From: Stratiformator vulcanicus
Lineage (GTDB): Bacteria; Planctomycetota; Planctomycetia; Planctomycetales; Planctomycetaceae
Assembly: GCF_007744515.1 (NCBI RefSeq)
Contig: NZ_CP036268.1
Location: 4,050,088 to 4,114,087, forward strand
Reading direction: 5' to 3'
DNA length: 64,000 nt
Shown: positions 16,165 to 25,021 of the stretch, piece after piece
Layout: each line of letters begins with the position of its first letter
How positions within the stretch are numbered: the stretch's first letter is position 1
Program-made: the position numbers and the translations under genes
Notes under the pieces: generated by a model
The model's input: only the letters and a program-made list of their open reading frames with translations
Database searches by the model: none
What the model was told of the DNA's origin: nothing

Positions 16165-18147
16165 TTAGTAGGAATAGCGTTTGGGACGTTCGGCCGGCGT
16201 CGTCCCCCGTTCGGCCGAATCCCCGGTGCGAAACAGCTCCGGTGGAGGCGAATTGTAGACCGGCGCCGCCGAACCGATGTAGTCATGCCCGGGCACCATT
16301 TGCGGCGGGCGACTGTAGACGCCGAATTGCGGTGAGTACGCCCCGTTACCCGACGGCATCTGGCGGTGGGCGTGCATTTGGTCGAGCATCGAATCTCGAG
16401 CGGCGACAGGTGCGCGATTGGTGGCATTGATCTTTTCACCGGGCCGGACCGGATAAGCCTGGCCACTTTCCGGCTGATAAGCGGCCGGTACGGCATAGCC
16501 CGCCCCTCCCACGTGAGAGCCGTAGCCCGGTTCCGATTGCATCGCATATCCCGGCTGCGGCGTCGGCTCGTCATCGATCATCGGGAACATCGTCGGGCCG
16601 GCTTCCATGCCAATGAGAGCGGCCGCATGACTCGCATAGTCGAAGCTCTGATCTCGCGGAGTAGCCATCGCCGTCCGCTGCGGAGTTGAGGCTCTACCAC
16701 GATCGGTAACCGGCACGCTGTGACCGGCCTGCGCGAACCGCGACGGACTTGCCGGCTGCGGATGATTTCTGCTTCGATCGGCGTGCGGCGAGGAGCGGTC
16801 ATGCTCCCTTCGAGCCTGCGGATAGTGCCGGGGTTCTTCGTGGTCGGCCCGAGAAATCGAATTCGACGGGCGATGGACGGAAGCGGACGATTCCCGGTTT
16901 TGCGGAATGTCGTTGATCGGAGGGTTCCACAACGGCAACGCATCGTGCGGGTCGACTTCGGTCCTTCGGATCGGCAGCGGGGCCGTGTCACTTGCGGCGG
17001 TCATATCACGCGTTCGTTGATATCGCGCGGGATGAACATCTCCGGGGAGCGGTGCGGTGGTTGATTCGTGCTGCGACTGGCGTGCTGAGATCGCCGTTTT
17101 CCGTTCGGCTCTCATGGCGCGTTGGACATCCTCGAAGGAGTCGAGCGGCCGAGCGGCAGTCCGCTGCACCACGACCGGCGATTGATCGAAGCTATCTTGA
17201 GGACTATGAGGCCAGGCAGGAGGCGTATCAGTCGGTGCCGCTGCAAAGGCTCGGGGGCGTGACGGAGAAGAGACCGGAGACAAAGCGGGCGAGCCTGCGA
17301 GGGCACGGGCGTTGTTCTCGGGCCGGGACGCCCCCCTCGATGAATCGAGAGAGTCTCTCAACACAGCCATTCTCGTCCGAATTTCAGCCGGTGAGACAAT
17401 GGCCGACAGGACCGATTCGGCCCTTCCGAAGTCGCCCAATTTGGCGTAGAGCAACGACAGATTGTGGGCGGCCCGCTCATGATGGGGCTCGATCGACAAC
17501 GCCGTGTGCAGGTAACGCTCAGAAGCAGGATAGTCCGAGCGCAACAGATATGAGTAGCCGATATCGCTGAGCAAATCGGCGTCCTGGGGACGTTCTCGAA
17601 GAGCCGCGTCATAATGATGATCAGCGGCCGCGAAATCTCCTTGAAGATCGGCGGCAACGGCCAGTCGATGATGTGCCGGCGGCGCACCGAAGTTCGAGCC
17701 TTTGGCCATCGAGTTGATGGGCGAGGGAGCCTGTGGTGTCGACAGCGAGTCGGGGCCGGTTGCTTCGATTTCGTGCGAGGCCGGTAAAATCAGGTCGCGC
17801 TGCGAGTCGTCTGATATGGCTGGGGCACCGCCGAGTTGAGCAACCGTCTTCGGCGAGGGCGACTCGGAGTCGGAATTCGATGGGAGAACAGATTTCGGCG
17901 CTTGGGCAACTTGTTGCTTTCCTGCATCGCGGCTTTCAAGCAATTGGTCGGCCCGCTTCGAATAGCCCGCCTCGCGGAGCATCCCGGCGAGACTCTCGGC
18001 ATCGCGTCCGGGTTCGTCCTGCGCAGACGGGTTTAGTCGACCGGCCAATTGGCCGATCCCGGAGTTTGCTTCCGAAGAGAACGACTGACACCCGATCGCA
18101 ATTGCCGTAGACAGGGCGCAGACCGTTATCGCTGCCGATCGAAACAT
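16165..18147 (-). CDS. TPR-repeat lipoprotein with long disordered C-terminus
   Basis: 660 residues from ATG 18147, chosen because GAGGG precedes it and MFRSAAITVCALSTAIAIGC forms a lipoprotein signal peptide with lipobox AIGC. The TPR array lies near residues 160-260: HHRLAVAADLQGDFAAADHHYDAALRERP, then DIGYSYLLRSDYPASERYLHTALSIEP and NLSLLYAKLGDFGRAESVLSAIV. The remaining 400 residues are Pro, Ser, Arg and Gln rich and probably disordered. TadD-type TPR lipoproteins accompany CpaC/RcpA secretins in Flp pilus (Tad) loci, and this gene is the last of a minus-strand set starting with such a secretin. The TadD-like role is inferred. A scaffold role in the outer membrane is possible. Confidence 0.78.
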   Translation of the reverse strand: MFRSAAITVCALSTAIAIGCQSFSSEANSGIGQLAGRLNPSAQDEPGRDAESLAGMLREAGYSKRADQLLESRDAGKQQVAQAPKSVLPSNSDSESPSPKTVAQLGGAPAISDDSQRDLILPASHEIEATGPDSLSTPQAPSPINSMAKGSNFGAPPAHHRLAVAADLQGDFAAADHHYDAALRERPQDADLLSDIGYSYLLRSDYPASERYLHTALSIEPHHERAAHNLSLLYAKLGDFGRAESVLSAIVSPAEIRTRMAVLRDSLDSSRGASRPENNARALAGSPALSPVSSPSRPRAFAAAPTDTPPAWPHSPQDSFDQSPVVVQRTAARPLDSFEDVQRAMRAERKTAISARQSQHESTTAPLPGDVHPARYQRTRDMTAASDTAPLPIRRTEVDPHDALPLWNPPINDIPQNRESSASVHRPSNSISRADHEEPRHYPQARREHDRSSPHADRSRNHPQPASPSRFAQAGHSVPVTDRGRASTPQRTAMATPRDQSFDYASHAAALIGMEAGPTMFPMIDDEPTPQPGYAMQSEPGYGSHVGGAGYAVPAAYQPESGQAYPVRPGEKINATNRAPVAARDSMLDQMHAHRQMPSGNGAYSPQFGVYSRPPQMVPGHDYIGSAAPVYNSPPPELFRTGDSAERGTTPAERPKRYSY

Positions 18148-18563
18148 TTCGTCGACCCTCGAAGGGAAATTCTGCGACCGAAAACGATGTCGCAAGAACT
18201 AATGGGAGATGGAGTGAGAGGAGGCCGGGTTTGTAGACGAAGGCAGAAGTCGTGTCGAGACCGAATCTGCCGACCGCGAATCTGCCGGAAGCGTTTCAAT
18301 ATCAGCCTGAGGCGCAAGCCGATGGTCGATCAACCAGTAAATTTCCCGACGGCTGGCGCCTGGGGCTTGTAGAACCGACAAATAGAGACCGCTTTTATCA
18401 CGATGGGGACCAATTGAAACTGCTGCTGCGGCCCACCGCAATAAAAAAGCGGTGGGCTGCGTTTGAGGAGCAACCCACCGCTTTAATTTGCTCAGCAACT
18501 TCGGTTCGGTCGTCCTTACGTCGGCGACGTCAACTGCTTCCCGACGAAACCGGTAGCCAATCC
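18148..18563. other. spacer between TPR gene and Cys-rich lipoprotein gene
   Basis: 416 bases without a credible gene on either strand. It holds a terminator-like hairpin array at 18431-18484 and presumably the promoter of the TPR gene nearer to 18200. Confidence 0.5.
18440..18484 (-). terminator. Rho-independent terminator of the Cys-rich lipoprotein gene
   Basis: On the minus strand, AAAGCGGTGGG (18484-18474) pairs with CCCACCGCTTT (18456-18446), an 11-bp stem, and TTTTTTATT follows. It lies 80 bases past the stop codon at 18564. A third segment, GCGGTGGGC (18439-18431), could pair with the middle segment instead, so two mutually exclusive hairpins are possible. Confidence 0.8.
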
Positions 18564-19268
18564 TTAGAAGCCACCGCCGCCGCCGACCCCACCACCGACT
18601 CCGCCGCCGCCACCACCGGCGAATCCGCCGTTGTTGAAGTTGTTGCCGCGGGTGAAGATGTGCTGGAAGTAATCGGTACTCGCTTCGACGCTGTTAGCCG
18701 CCTTGTTGTATCCCGGAGCGACGAACGTTCGCTGATCGGCTTCCGGCACACCGAGGTCGGTCAGAATCGTAGCGACCATGTTGCGTCGCAGGGCGTCGAG
18801 TTCCGGATCGGCGTTGTTCTCACTTCGCTCGATCACGACGGGGAAAGGCGCGCTCTTGGCGCGGGCCGCAATCTCGACGATGTGATCTTTGCCGACCGGC
18901 GACAGCTCCGAAGAGGAGCGGACGAACTCATGCCGGTGCATGATGAACTCCGAGGCTTCGGCGTTCGTCTGCATGGTGTGAAAATGAGCCCGAATCGTGC
19001 TGCCGAGTGGCAGCGTGTCGGGAATCGCTTTATGTCGGCGGCACAGGCATCCGCCCAACATGCCGGCTCCACCGCCGCACAGTTTGCAGCCGAACAGGCC
19101 GGAACCACACGACCCTGTCGAACACGATCCTGTCGAACACGATTCGCCGCATTCGGCCTCGCCACAATCCTTGGACGCCAGGCATCCGGAATAGTGCGAG
19201 CAGCCGGTCGAAATGGTCAGAAGAATCGCGGCGGGAATCGCGAATCGGCTCATGGTCGGGAATTTCAT
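18564..19268 (-). CDS. Cys-rich lipoprotein next to secretin, C-terminal Gly-rich tail
   Basis: 234 residues from ATG 19268, with GGAG before it. The signal peptide ends in a lipobox (LLTISTGC). A Cys/Gly/Ser-rich block follows (about 22-75) with repeated CSTGSC units and CKLCGGG and GGCLCRR pairs; at the DNA level a 15-base unit (CTGTCGAACACGATC) is tandemly repeated near 19111-19140. The middle domain (about 95-190) is alpha/beta in character: RSSSELSPVGKDHIVEIAARAKSAPFPVVIERSENN, then RRNMVATILTDLGVPEADQR. It recalls OmpA-like or CpaD-like segments. The tail after 215 is almost only Gly, Phe and Val. A partner of the upstream CpaC-type secretin is likely by position; the assignment as CpaD-like is tentative. 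Confidence 0.65.
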   Translation of the reverse strand: MKFPTMSRFAIPAAILLTISTGCSHYSGCLASKDCGEAECGESCSTGSCSTGSCGSGLFGCKLCGGGAGMLGGCLCRRHKAIPDTLPLGSTIRAHFHTMQTNAEASEFIMHRHEFVRSSSELSPVGKDHIVEIAARAKSAPFPVVIERSENNADPELDALRRNMVATILTDLGVPEADQRTFVAPGYNKAANSVEASTDYFQHIFTRGNNFNNGGFAGGGGGGVGGGVGGGGGF

Positions 19269-19440
19269 CACTTCGTCTCCGAAGATCTGTGACCTCTGCG
19301 GGAGGTCGCAGTGCGGGGTGAACTTCTCATAGGGACTTATCGGCGGATGACCGTCACGATCGTTGTTCCGATTTCATTGAACGTGTCGATTCTCTCGATC
19401 CTCTCGATATGGAAGTGACCGAGATTCGTAATCAGAGACT

Positions 19441-19791
19441 TCAAGTTGACGGAATTTCCGGTGCTGGCGGCACCAATTGTTCGGGGCCGAAGGGGTCTTC
19501 GAACTTCCGGGGAGGTTCGACCGAGCTTGGCGCGGGTTCATCCACAACCGGTTCGCTCACTTCCGTCGGCGGGGCAGACAAATCGTCGTCTGAAGGAGTC
19601 AGATAACCCGGAGGCATTGCGTTACTCTCGGGAGTGCTATCGAGGCGCGGTGCGTAGGGAGCCGCAATCTCGTTAGTCAATGACGGGGAACAGTCCGCAT
19701 CGCATTTGATATGACCCCCGGTCGCACAACCAACTAAGAGGCAACAGGTGCCAACGACAACAAGCTTCGCGATCGCGCAGGTCGACCTCAT
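19441..19791 (-). CDS. small Pro-rich lipoprotein
   Basis: 116 residues from ATG 19791, preceded by GAGGGGCGAA. The signal peptide MRSTCAIAKLVVVGTCCLLVGC has lipobox LVGC. The mature part is Pro, Glu, Asp and Ser rich with two further Cys (KCDADC) and no recognisable fold. Longer in-frame starts up to 19923 would add polar residues in front of the signal peptide and overlap the secretin gene, so they were rejected. It sits between the secretin gene and the Cys-rich lipoprotein gene and is likely cotranscribed. Function unknown; possibly a pilotin-like accessory, which is inference from position only. Confidence 0.65.
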   Translation of the reverse strand: MRSTCAIAKLVVVGTCCLLVGCATGGHIKCDADCSPSLTNEIAAPYAPRLDSTPESNAMPPGYLTPSDDDLSAPPTEVSEPVVDEPAPSSVEPPRKFEDPFGPEQLVPPAPEIPST

Positions 19792-19916
19792 TTCGCCCCT
19801 CGCCGTTGGTTGTTGTGGAAACCCGCCGATCGTCGGCATGACATCGAAACCCACTTCGACCGCCAAGCAGCCGACGACCGCTTTGCGACCGCCCGGCTCA
19901 GCCAATCGCGACGATG

Positions 19917-22034
19917 TCACCAACCGGCGTGTTTCGGTGCGGACGATTGCTGCTCAGAACGACGCAGGCCAGCCGGCTGAATCGTCGGCGTTTGACGTGT
20001 CGCTCCGGCGGGCAAAACCTGCCCCTGTTGCGTTCCGCGGCGTTGAAATTGTGACCGCGTCATGCTTGGCAGTGCCGGCAGTCCGGGTGCCGTGTTCGGA
20101 GCGGGCGGCGGCGTGATCGAGGGGGCCCGTCGAACCGGCGGTGCCGATCGCGGCGGTGTTTGCAGTGTTGGTGCCGGCGGGGTCGATTGCTCACGCGGCA
20201 TGTAGTGTTCACGTGGTGCCGGTGCCGATTGAGGCATCGCTCGCCGCATCGGCTGCGGGTTTGGCTGCATGTTGTGCCGCGGCATCGACTCGTACGAGTC
20301 GGAGTAGATTGGTGCCGGCAGGTTGCCAGCGGAGGCTCCGGGAGCCGGCAACGGAGCGACGTTTCCGCCGGGGTAGGGAGTCGATGGCGAATACAGAGCC
20401 GAACCCGGGGCCGGTTCAAACACGTGATAGCCGACTTCCCGCGGATACGTCGCATCGCGACCGATCGGGCCCATCTGATAGACGCCCAGGTCGGGAGCAC
20501 CTTCGGTCATCGCATGTTTGTAGAGTTGTTCGTCGGTCGGGTGAGTGACATACCAACCCGGAACCGGCGCGACTTCATCGGGCTCCATCGGCCGAACCAG
20601 TTCCGGCGTGACGAGCACGAGGAGTTCGGTTTCGTCTTCGGTCGCACGCTTCGCGCTGAAGATCGTCGAACCGATGATCGGCAGTTCGCCGAGGAACGGA
20701 ATCCGCGTGACTTCGGTGTCGGACCGACGACCGATCAAACCGGCGAGGGCCAGCGTCTGGCCTTCACGCAGTTCCACCGTCGTCTGCACCCGTCGTGAAT
20801 CCAACCCGGGGACGCCCCCGACCGACTGGTTCGCATTGATCTCACTGTATTCGGGTACGACTCTCATCCGGATGAGGTCTTTGTCGATGACCGTCGGGGT
20901 GACGATGATCGAGGTACCGAACCCTCGGAAGGTCGTCTGCTGAGCGGCAGCTCCGTCGACACCGACGATCGTCGGGACCGCGAACTCACCGCCGGAGAGG
21001 AAACTCGCCGGGTGTCCGCTCAGGACCGTCAAAGTCGGCTCCGACAGCAACTTGACCGTGCCGTTTGTGGCAAGCCAGTTCACGAGCACGTTGACTTCGC
21101 CGTTCTCGAAGATACCGGTGATGGTCGAAGGCAGACCACCGATCGCGGCATCAACGAGGTGACGTCCATTATTGAAGAGCACTGAGATATCGATCCCCAT
21201 CCGTCGCAGTTGCTGACGATTAAGTTCGGCAATTCGGACGCGGATCGAAACCTGTCGCTCGCCCGGCACCTCGAGCATATTGACGATGAACGAGGAGCCG
21301 AAGTCGTCGACGGCATTGTTTCCGAAGAAGAGGTTGTCACCGATCCCGTTGCCGCCGCCGTTGGCTCCCGACCCTTGGGGTCCGAACAAGCCGCCGTATT
21401 CGTCGATCACTTCGCCACGCACGATTTCGAGGATGCGGGCGGCCTCTTCGGCATCGCGTGCCTGGCCTTTGACGACGATCTTATAGGAGAGCGGCATCAG
21501 GTAGACCTGACTGTCCGGGAACAGCACCTGAAGTTTGCGTTCCAACTTGCCGTAGTCGACTTCGCGTTGCTGCTCCAACCCCGGATCTTCGATGGTCGTC
21601 ACGAGGTAGATCAGCGGGTGGGGATCGTTTTCGAACCACAACGTCAAAGTCGTCGAGCCGAGCCCGACGCCGATGATCGCGATTTCGTTCGGGCTGTACT
21701 GCACGACTTCAATCACGGTCGAATCGGCAATCGCCGTACGGACGACGTTCGCGTTGGCGACGATCAACTGGCTTCGCTGATCAATCACCTCAAGCTCTTC
21801 CATGATGTCCGGCATCTCGCTGATCTGCGGCGGCAGCGGTCGGTCTCGCTTGGAGACGGCCACTTGCCGAATGACCGGCCCGTCGGAAGGTTCGGCATCG
21901 AAAGGCACGTACTGTGCCAGTGCGCTCGAACCCGCCGTCACAGAGCAGGTAAGCATGCACATTGTGGTCAGTGCCAAACGACTCCGTTTCACACTGGTTT
22001 TCATGGGCGTGTTCTGCTTCATCGGATCGCTCAT
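19917..22034 (-). CDS. CpaC/RcpA-type secretin (type II/III secretion superfamily)
   Basis: About 705 residues from ATG 22034, with AGGAG 9 bases upstream; the signal peptide is centred on LALTTMCMLTCSVTAGSSALA. The N-terminal pilus domain (about 75-150: SQLIVANANVVRTAIADSTVIEVVQYSPNEIAIIGVGLGSTTLTLWF) is that of T2SS/T3SS_pil_N proteins. A BON-like or ring domain follows (about 175-215). The secretin core (about 240-500) includes VKLLSEPTLTVLSGHPASFLSGGEF and the ending ETELLVLVTPELVRPM. The last 150 residues are Pro/Gln rich. CpaC secretins form the outer-membrane channel of Flp (Tad) pili. No TadA, TadB, TadC, TadZ or CpaB gene is visible, so the rest must be elsewhere or the secretin has another role. 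Confidence 0.88.
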   Translation of the reverse strand: MSDPMKQNTPMKTSVKRSRLALTTMCMLTCSVTAGSSALAQYVPFDAEPSDGPVIRQVAVSKRDRPLPPQISEMPDIMEELEVIDQRSQLIVANANVVRTAIADSTVIEVVQYSPNEIAIIGVGLGSTTLTLWFENDPHPLIYLVTTIEDPGLEQQREVDYGKLERKLQVLFPDSQVYLMPLSYKIVVKGQARDAEEAARILEIVRGEVIDEYGGLFGPQGSGANGGGNGIGDNLFFGNNAVDDFGSSFIVNMLEVPGERQVSIRVRIAELNRQQLRRMGIDISVLFNNGRHLVDAAIGGLPSTITGIFENGEVNVLVNWLATNGTVKLLSEPTLTVLSGHPASFLSGGEFAVPTIVGVDGAAAQQTTFRGFGTSIIVTPTVIDKDLIRMRVVPEYSEINANQSVGGVPGLDSRRVQTTVELREGQTLALAGLIGRRSDTEVTRIPFLGELPIIGSTIFSAKRATEDETELLVLVTPELVRPMEPDEVAPVPGWYVTHPTDEQLYKHAMTEGAPDLGVYQMGPIGRDATYPREVGYHVFEPAPGSALYSPSTPYPGGNVAPLPAPGASAGNLPAPIYSDSYESMPRHNMQPNPQPMRRAMPQSAPAPREHYMPREQSTPPAPTLQTPPRSAPPVRRAPSITPPPAPNTAPGLPALPSMTRSQFQRRGTQQGQVLPAGATRQTPTIQPAGLRRSEQQSSAPKHAGW

Positions 22035-22404
22035 CCGTGCCTGCTCCTGTCCGTCCATGCGTTGAAGATCCGAGCTGTGGTCATCGACGTTCGACTTGAT
22101 CATGATCACGCCCGGTCACGGAGATTCGACAGACAGTCTGGCTGATGGGTGTAGGTCGACTGCCAACGCGCACGCCGTACGGACCTCGCGGCCTGTCGCG
22201 TGTTATGTCGTATCGGTCAATCGGGCCGTATGCGATGAGTCAGATCGCGCGAATTTGCCGGACATTCCGTTCGTGACGATCAAATGCTCCACGACATAGG
22301 GGAACTACCCGGTCGCGCAAATAAAAAGCGGAGACCCTCGCAGGTCTCCGCTTGTTGAGTTCAAGGCGGCAACGACCGGGACAGGTCCCGGATTTGGCCC
22401 AGAT
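22035..22404. other. region between secretin gene and Tyr-rich secreted protein gene
   Basis: 370 bases with no credible gene. It contains the terminator at 22315-22352 belonging to the upstream minus-strand gene and, towards 22100, the likely promoter of the secretin transcription unit, which I could not define. Confidence 0.5.
22315..22352 (-). terminator. Rho-independent terminator
   Basis: Perfect 10-bp stem AGCGGAGACC (22327-22336) and GGTCTCCGCT (22343-22352), loop CTCGCA, followed on the minus strand by TTTTTATTTG. It ends transcription of the Tyr-rich protein gene, whose stop lies at 22405. Confidence 0.85.
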
Positions 22405-22791
22405 TTACCAGGGCTGGTTGGTGTCCCGCACGTAAATCGGGTGACCGACGTCATACCAGGGACGACGGTAGCTGTAATAAGGGAAGCGGTAGTGCCCGAA
22501 CTCGTTGTTGCGATAGTAGCCGGGGCCGAAGTGATAGGTGTAAGGGTCGCCCTGCGGGCTTCCCATGCCGGGTTTACCGTCGCCGGTCCAGTAATACGGT
22601 TTTCCCGATCGAGGTTCGTATCCGCCGGGGCCGTAGCCGCCGTAGGGGACCGAATCGGGATAGGTCTGCTGAGAAATCGACGCCGGGCCGCCGTGACCAT
22701 GGCCGTGAGAGACGATGACCGGCTCGTGTGCATCGGCTGACGTCACGACCGCCGATGCGGCAATAAGTAGTGCAAAGGAAGCAGTTCGCAT
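22405..22791 (-). CDS. secreted Tyr/Gly/Pro-rich protein
   Basis: 128 residues from ATG 22791. The signal peptide MRTASFALLIAASAVVTSADAHE has a probable cleavage after ADA. The mature part starts with a His/Gly patch (VSHGHGHGGP) and is then rich in Tyr, Gly and Pro (YPDSVPYGGYGPGGYEPR; YHFGPGYYRNNEFGHYRFPYYSYRRPWYD). Similar low-complexity secreted proteins are common in planctomycetes; no enzymatic fold is apparent. It is divergent from another Tyr/Pro-rich secreted protein at 23075, and the 283-base spacer could hold shared promoters. Function unknown; a cell-envelope or matrix role is a guess. Confidence 0.7.
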   Translation of the reverse strand: MRTASFALLIAASAVVTSADAHEPVIVSHGHGHGGPASISQQTYPDSVPYGGYGPGGYEPRSGKPYYWTGDGKPGMGSPQGDPYTYHFGPGYYRNNEFGHYRFPYYSYRRPWYDVGHPIYVRDTNQPW

Positions 22792-23074
22792 GTGATCGGG
22801 CCTCGCTGTGAGGAAAGCTGCCGGGGTCGAGCCGGCGAATTCGCTCTCGAACTCTAACCGCCAATTGACGAGCGGCCGTCGTTCCCTTCGTACTCGAAGC
22901 AAATGGTTGGCAGTCGAAGGAACTGCGGTGCTGTCAGCGAACTGCGCGGATTCTTTCGGAAGAAGACAAGTAGACCGGTTGTGCGGCCGATAACACCAGT
23001 ACCGGCCGGAGCGCCCCGTTGCGCTGCGACCTCGGTTTGTGCCGCATCAATGCCGCAACGTGCAGGAGAGTGAA

Positions 23075-23662
23075 ATGACGCTCGCGAAATGGACACTCGT
23101 CGCAATCGCAACAGTATGCACGGGCTTGGGCAGCCAGACCGTCGCGTTCGGACAAATGGAATTCAGCCCCCACGGGTTCAGCGGCGGATATGGCGATCAA
23201 CTCTATCCGTACGATGCACCGGACCCTTGGATGCACGGCTATATCCAGGAAATCCCCGCCTACGGGGGCCATCGCTACTTCCGGCCTTACAACTACAAAC
23301 ACCTGCTCGCTCAAAGCCAGACGGCCGCCGGCTTCGGCATGTCACCGGTCATGCCGTACTCGCAACAGTTCTGGCACCGGTATGACCAGAAGGTCTTGCC
23401 GACGTATTCTCAGAACCAGAACGATGACGGTGCCGAACAGGGCGCGCCGAGTCCGTACGACTACGCGACGGTCGCACCGGCCCCCTCTTACAGTCAGTCG
23501 CCGGCTCCCACTTGGCCGACGATGACCGCCGACGGTTTCCGTTCGCAGATGCGGCAGGAACGGTCGGAGGCGGAGCAATACCAGCCGATGCCGGCGCCCA
23601 ATTCCGCGTACGGCCCGATCATCGTTCCGGCCAGCGGCCAGAATTCGGGCTTCCGTCGCTAG
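23075..23662 (+). CDS. secreted Tyr/Pro-rich protein, conserved-looking
   Basis: 195 residues from ATG 23075, preceded by CAGGAGAG. The signal peptide MTLAKWTLVAIATVCTGLGSQTVAFG cleaves near AFG. The mature protein contains an aromatic stretch, HGYIQEIPAYGGHRYFRPYNYKH (about 50-72), and MPYSQQFWHRYDQKVLP. I recognise this from planctomycete hypothetical secreted proteins, although I cannot name a family. The C-terminal third is Pro/Gln/Ser rich. It may belong with the divergent gene at 22405-22791, given similar composition. A hairpin that could terminate transcription lies 62 bases downstream. Confidence 0.72.
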   Translation: MTLAKWTLVAIATVCTGLGSQTVAFGQMEFSPHGFSGGYGDQLYPYDAPDPWMHGYIQEIPAYGGHRYFRPYNYKHLLAQSQTAAGFGMSPVMPYSQQFWHRYDQKVLPTYSQNQNDDGAEQGAPSPYDYATVAPAPSYSQSPAPTWPTMTADGFRSQMRQERSEAEQYQPMPAPNSAYGPIIVPASGQNSGFRR

Positions 23663-23724
23663 GCAGACAAAAACTTCAGTCGGCGTCGACCATGATCCGG
23701 CTGTAAATCTTACGATCCGATTCG

Positions 23725-23770
23725 AACGGCGACGTGCCCGCCTTCTCGCGGCCGTCGCCGTTTGCTATTT
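23725..23770 (+). terminator. probable Rho-independent terminator
   Basis: AACGGCGAC (23725-23733) pairs with GTCGCCGTT (23754-23762), a 9-bp stem over a 20-base GC-rich loop, followed by TGCTATTT. It lies 62 bases after the stop of the secreted protein gene. Confidence 0.55.
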
Positions 23771-23846
23771 CCATGTCTCCTCTCTGCACTCTCCCTTTCC
23801 ATTTCAGCCTGTCTCGCTTCGGCCGTTCGCCGGTAGGGGAACCGTT

Positions 23847-24035
23847 ATGTCATCATCACGTCACGCGGCCATTGCGCTCGCATTGAGCACCTTCGTTATG
23901 ATGCTCACCGGATGCGCTTCGGTTATGCACGAGTTGCAGCCGCACCGTTTGCATCAAATGAATCGGACCGATGGCGATCCCATGAGCGCCGAAGACTACT
24001 CGGTACTGCCGACCGGGGCCGTGCCGATCTGCTAA
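23847..24035 (+). CDS. small lipoprotein, 62 residues
   Basis: MSSSRHAAIALALSTFVMML is followed by lipobox LTGC and then a 40-residue mature peptide (VMHELQPHRLHQMNRTDGDPMSAEDYSVLP). A GGGGAACC ribosome site precedes the ATG by about 5 bases. The strong signal peptide, lipobox and ribosome site support a real short gene. No family recognised. Similar tiny lipoproteins with an MSAEDYSV-like motif may exist in other planctomycetes, but this is unverified. Confidence 0.65.
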   Translation: MSSSRHAAIALALSTFVMMLTGCASVMHELQPHRLHQMNRTDGDPMSAEDYSVLPTGAVPIC

Positions 24036-24069
24036 CCGGTGCCTGACATCCGGATCGCGGCGTCGCGCG

Positions 24070-24987
24070 TCAGAGGACGGAACTCGCCCCGGCCGCAATC
24101 ACGTCCCGGGCCGCGAGCCGGCCGATCTCCTCCGCTTGCTCAGGAGGACCGGAGCGTGTCGCCACGTACTCCTGCCGGCCATGCGGGTGAAGCACACGCA
24201 GGTCGAGCTTTAACCCATCCCCGTCCGCCCGACACCATGCGGCGACCGGGGCGTGGCAGCCGGCCTTTAGTTCCGCAAGTGCCGCCCGTTCGGCTGTGAC
24301 CTCAGCCACCGTCGCGGGGTCGCACAGCGCCGACAGCAGTTCTATGACTTCCGAATCATCGGCCCGGCATTCGATCCCGAGCGCTGCCTGACCGACTGCG
24401 GGCAGGACATCCGGCGGTTGCAACACCAATGAGATGCGGTTCGCGAGGTCCAGTCGTATTAGACCGGCTTCCGCGAGGACCAAAGCATCAAACTCTCCAG
24501 CGTCGAGCTTTTTGATTCTCGTTTCGACATTTCCGCGGACATCGCAAAATGTGAGGTCCGGCCGCCGTGCCGCCAGTTGGGCCCGGCGCCGGGGGCTTCC
24601 CGTCGCTACGACCGCGGACTCTTTCAACTCTGCCAGCGAATCGATTTGCGGTGCCGACTCCGGCAGCAGAAGGGCATCGAATCTCGGGGCCCTTGACGGG
24701 ATGCCGGAAAGTCGAAGTTCAGGGTGCGGCTCGGTCGGGAGGTCTTTCAGGCTGTGGACGGCCATGTCCGCTCGCCCGTCAAGCACTGCGTTTTGAATTT
24801 CCCGCGTGAAGACGCCGACACCGCCGAAACCGACCAGCGCATCAGTTTGATTGCGATCACCCTCGGTCGACACCCGGACCAAATCGACCGGCTGCTCCGG
24901 CCGACGAGATTGCAACAGTGAGCGGACATGCTCGGCCTGCCAAACGGCCAACCGACTTGCCCGGGTTGCGATTCGTAACGTTCTCAA
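24070..24987 (-). CDS. hemC: hydroxymethylbilane synthase (porphobilinogen deaminase)
   Basis: Joins four porphobilinogen molecules into hydroxymethylbilane in haem biosynthesis. The 305-residue length fits. Hallmarks are the N-terminal RIATRASRLAVWQAEHV, the GVGVFTREIQNAVLDGRADMAVHSLKDLP catalytic region (about 57-84, with the conserved Asp), the GSPRRRAQL arginines (about 130-138) that bind substrate, and LPAVGQAALGIE. The dipyrromethane cofactor is expected on C244 in ELKAGCHAPVA. It is the last of three tightly spaced minus-strand genes (comF, DUF502, hemC). No other haem gene is next to it. Confidence 0.96.
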   Translation of the reverse strand: MRTLRIATRASRLAVWQAEHVRSLLQSRRPEQPVDLVRVSTEGDRNQTDALVGFGGVGVFTREIQNAVLDGRADMAVHSLKDLPTEPHPELRLSGIPSRAPRFDALLLPESAPQIDSLAELKESAVVATGSPRRRAQLAARRPDLTFCDVRGNVETRIKKLDAGEFDALVLAEAGLIRLDLANRISLVLQPPDVLPAVGQAALGIECRADDSEVIELLSALCDPATVAEVTAERAALAELKAGCHAPVAAWCRADGDGLKLDLRVLHPHGRQEYVATRSGPPEQAEEIGRLAARDVIAAGASSVL

Positions 24988-25021
24988 AAAACTCTCCGCG
25001 GCCTCTTAGTGGGCGGCCTAT

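Noticed and set aside
18252-19292. Long plus-strand frame opposite the Cys-rich lipoprotein gene
   Set aside because: No signal, fold or ribosome site; it is antisense to a lipoprotein gene with a good signal peptide and terminator.
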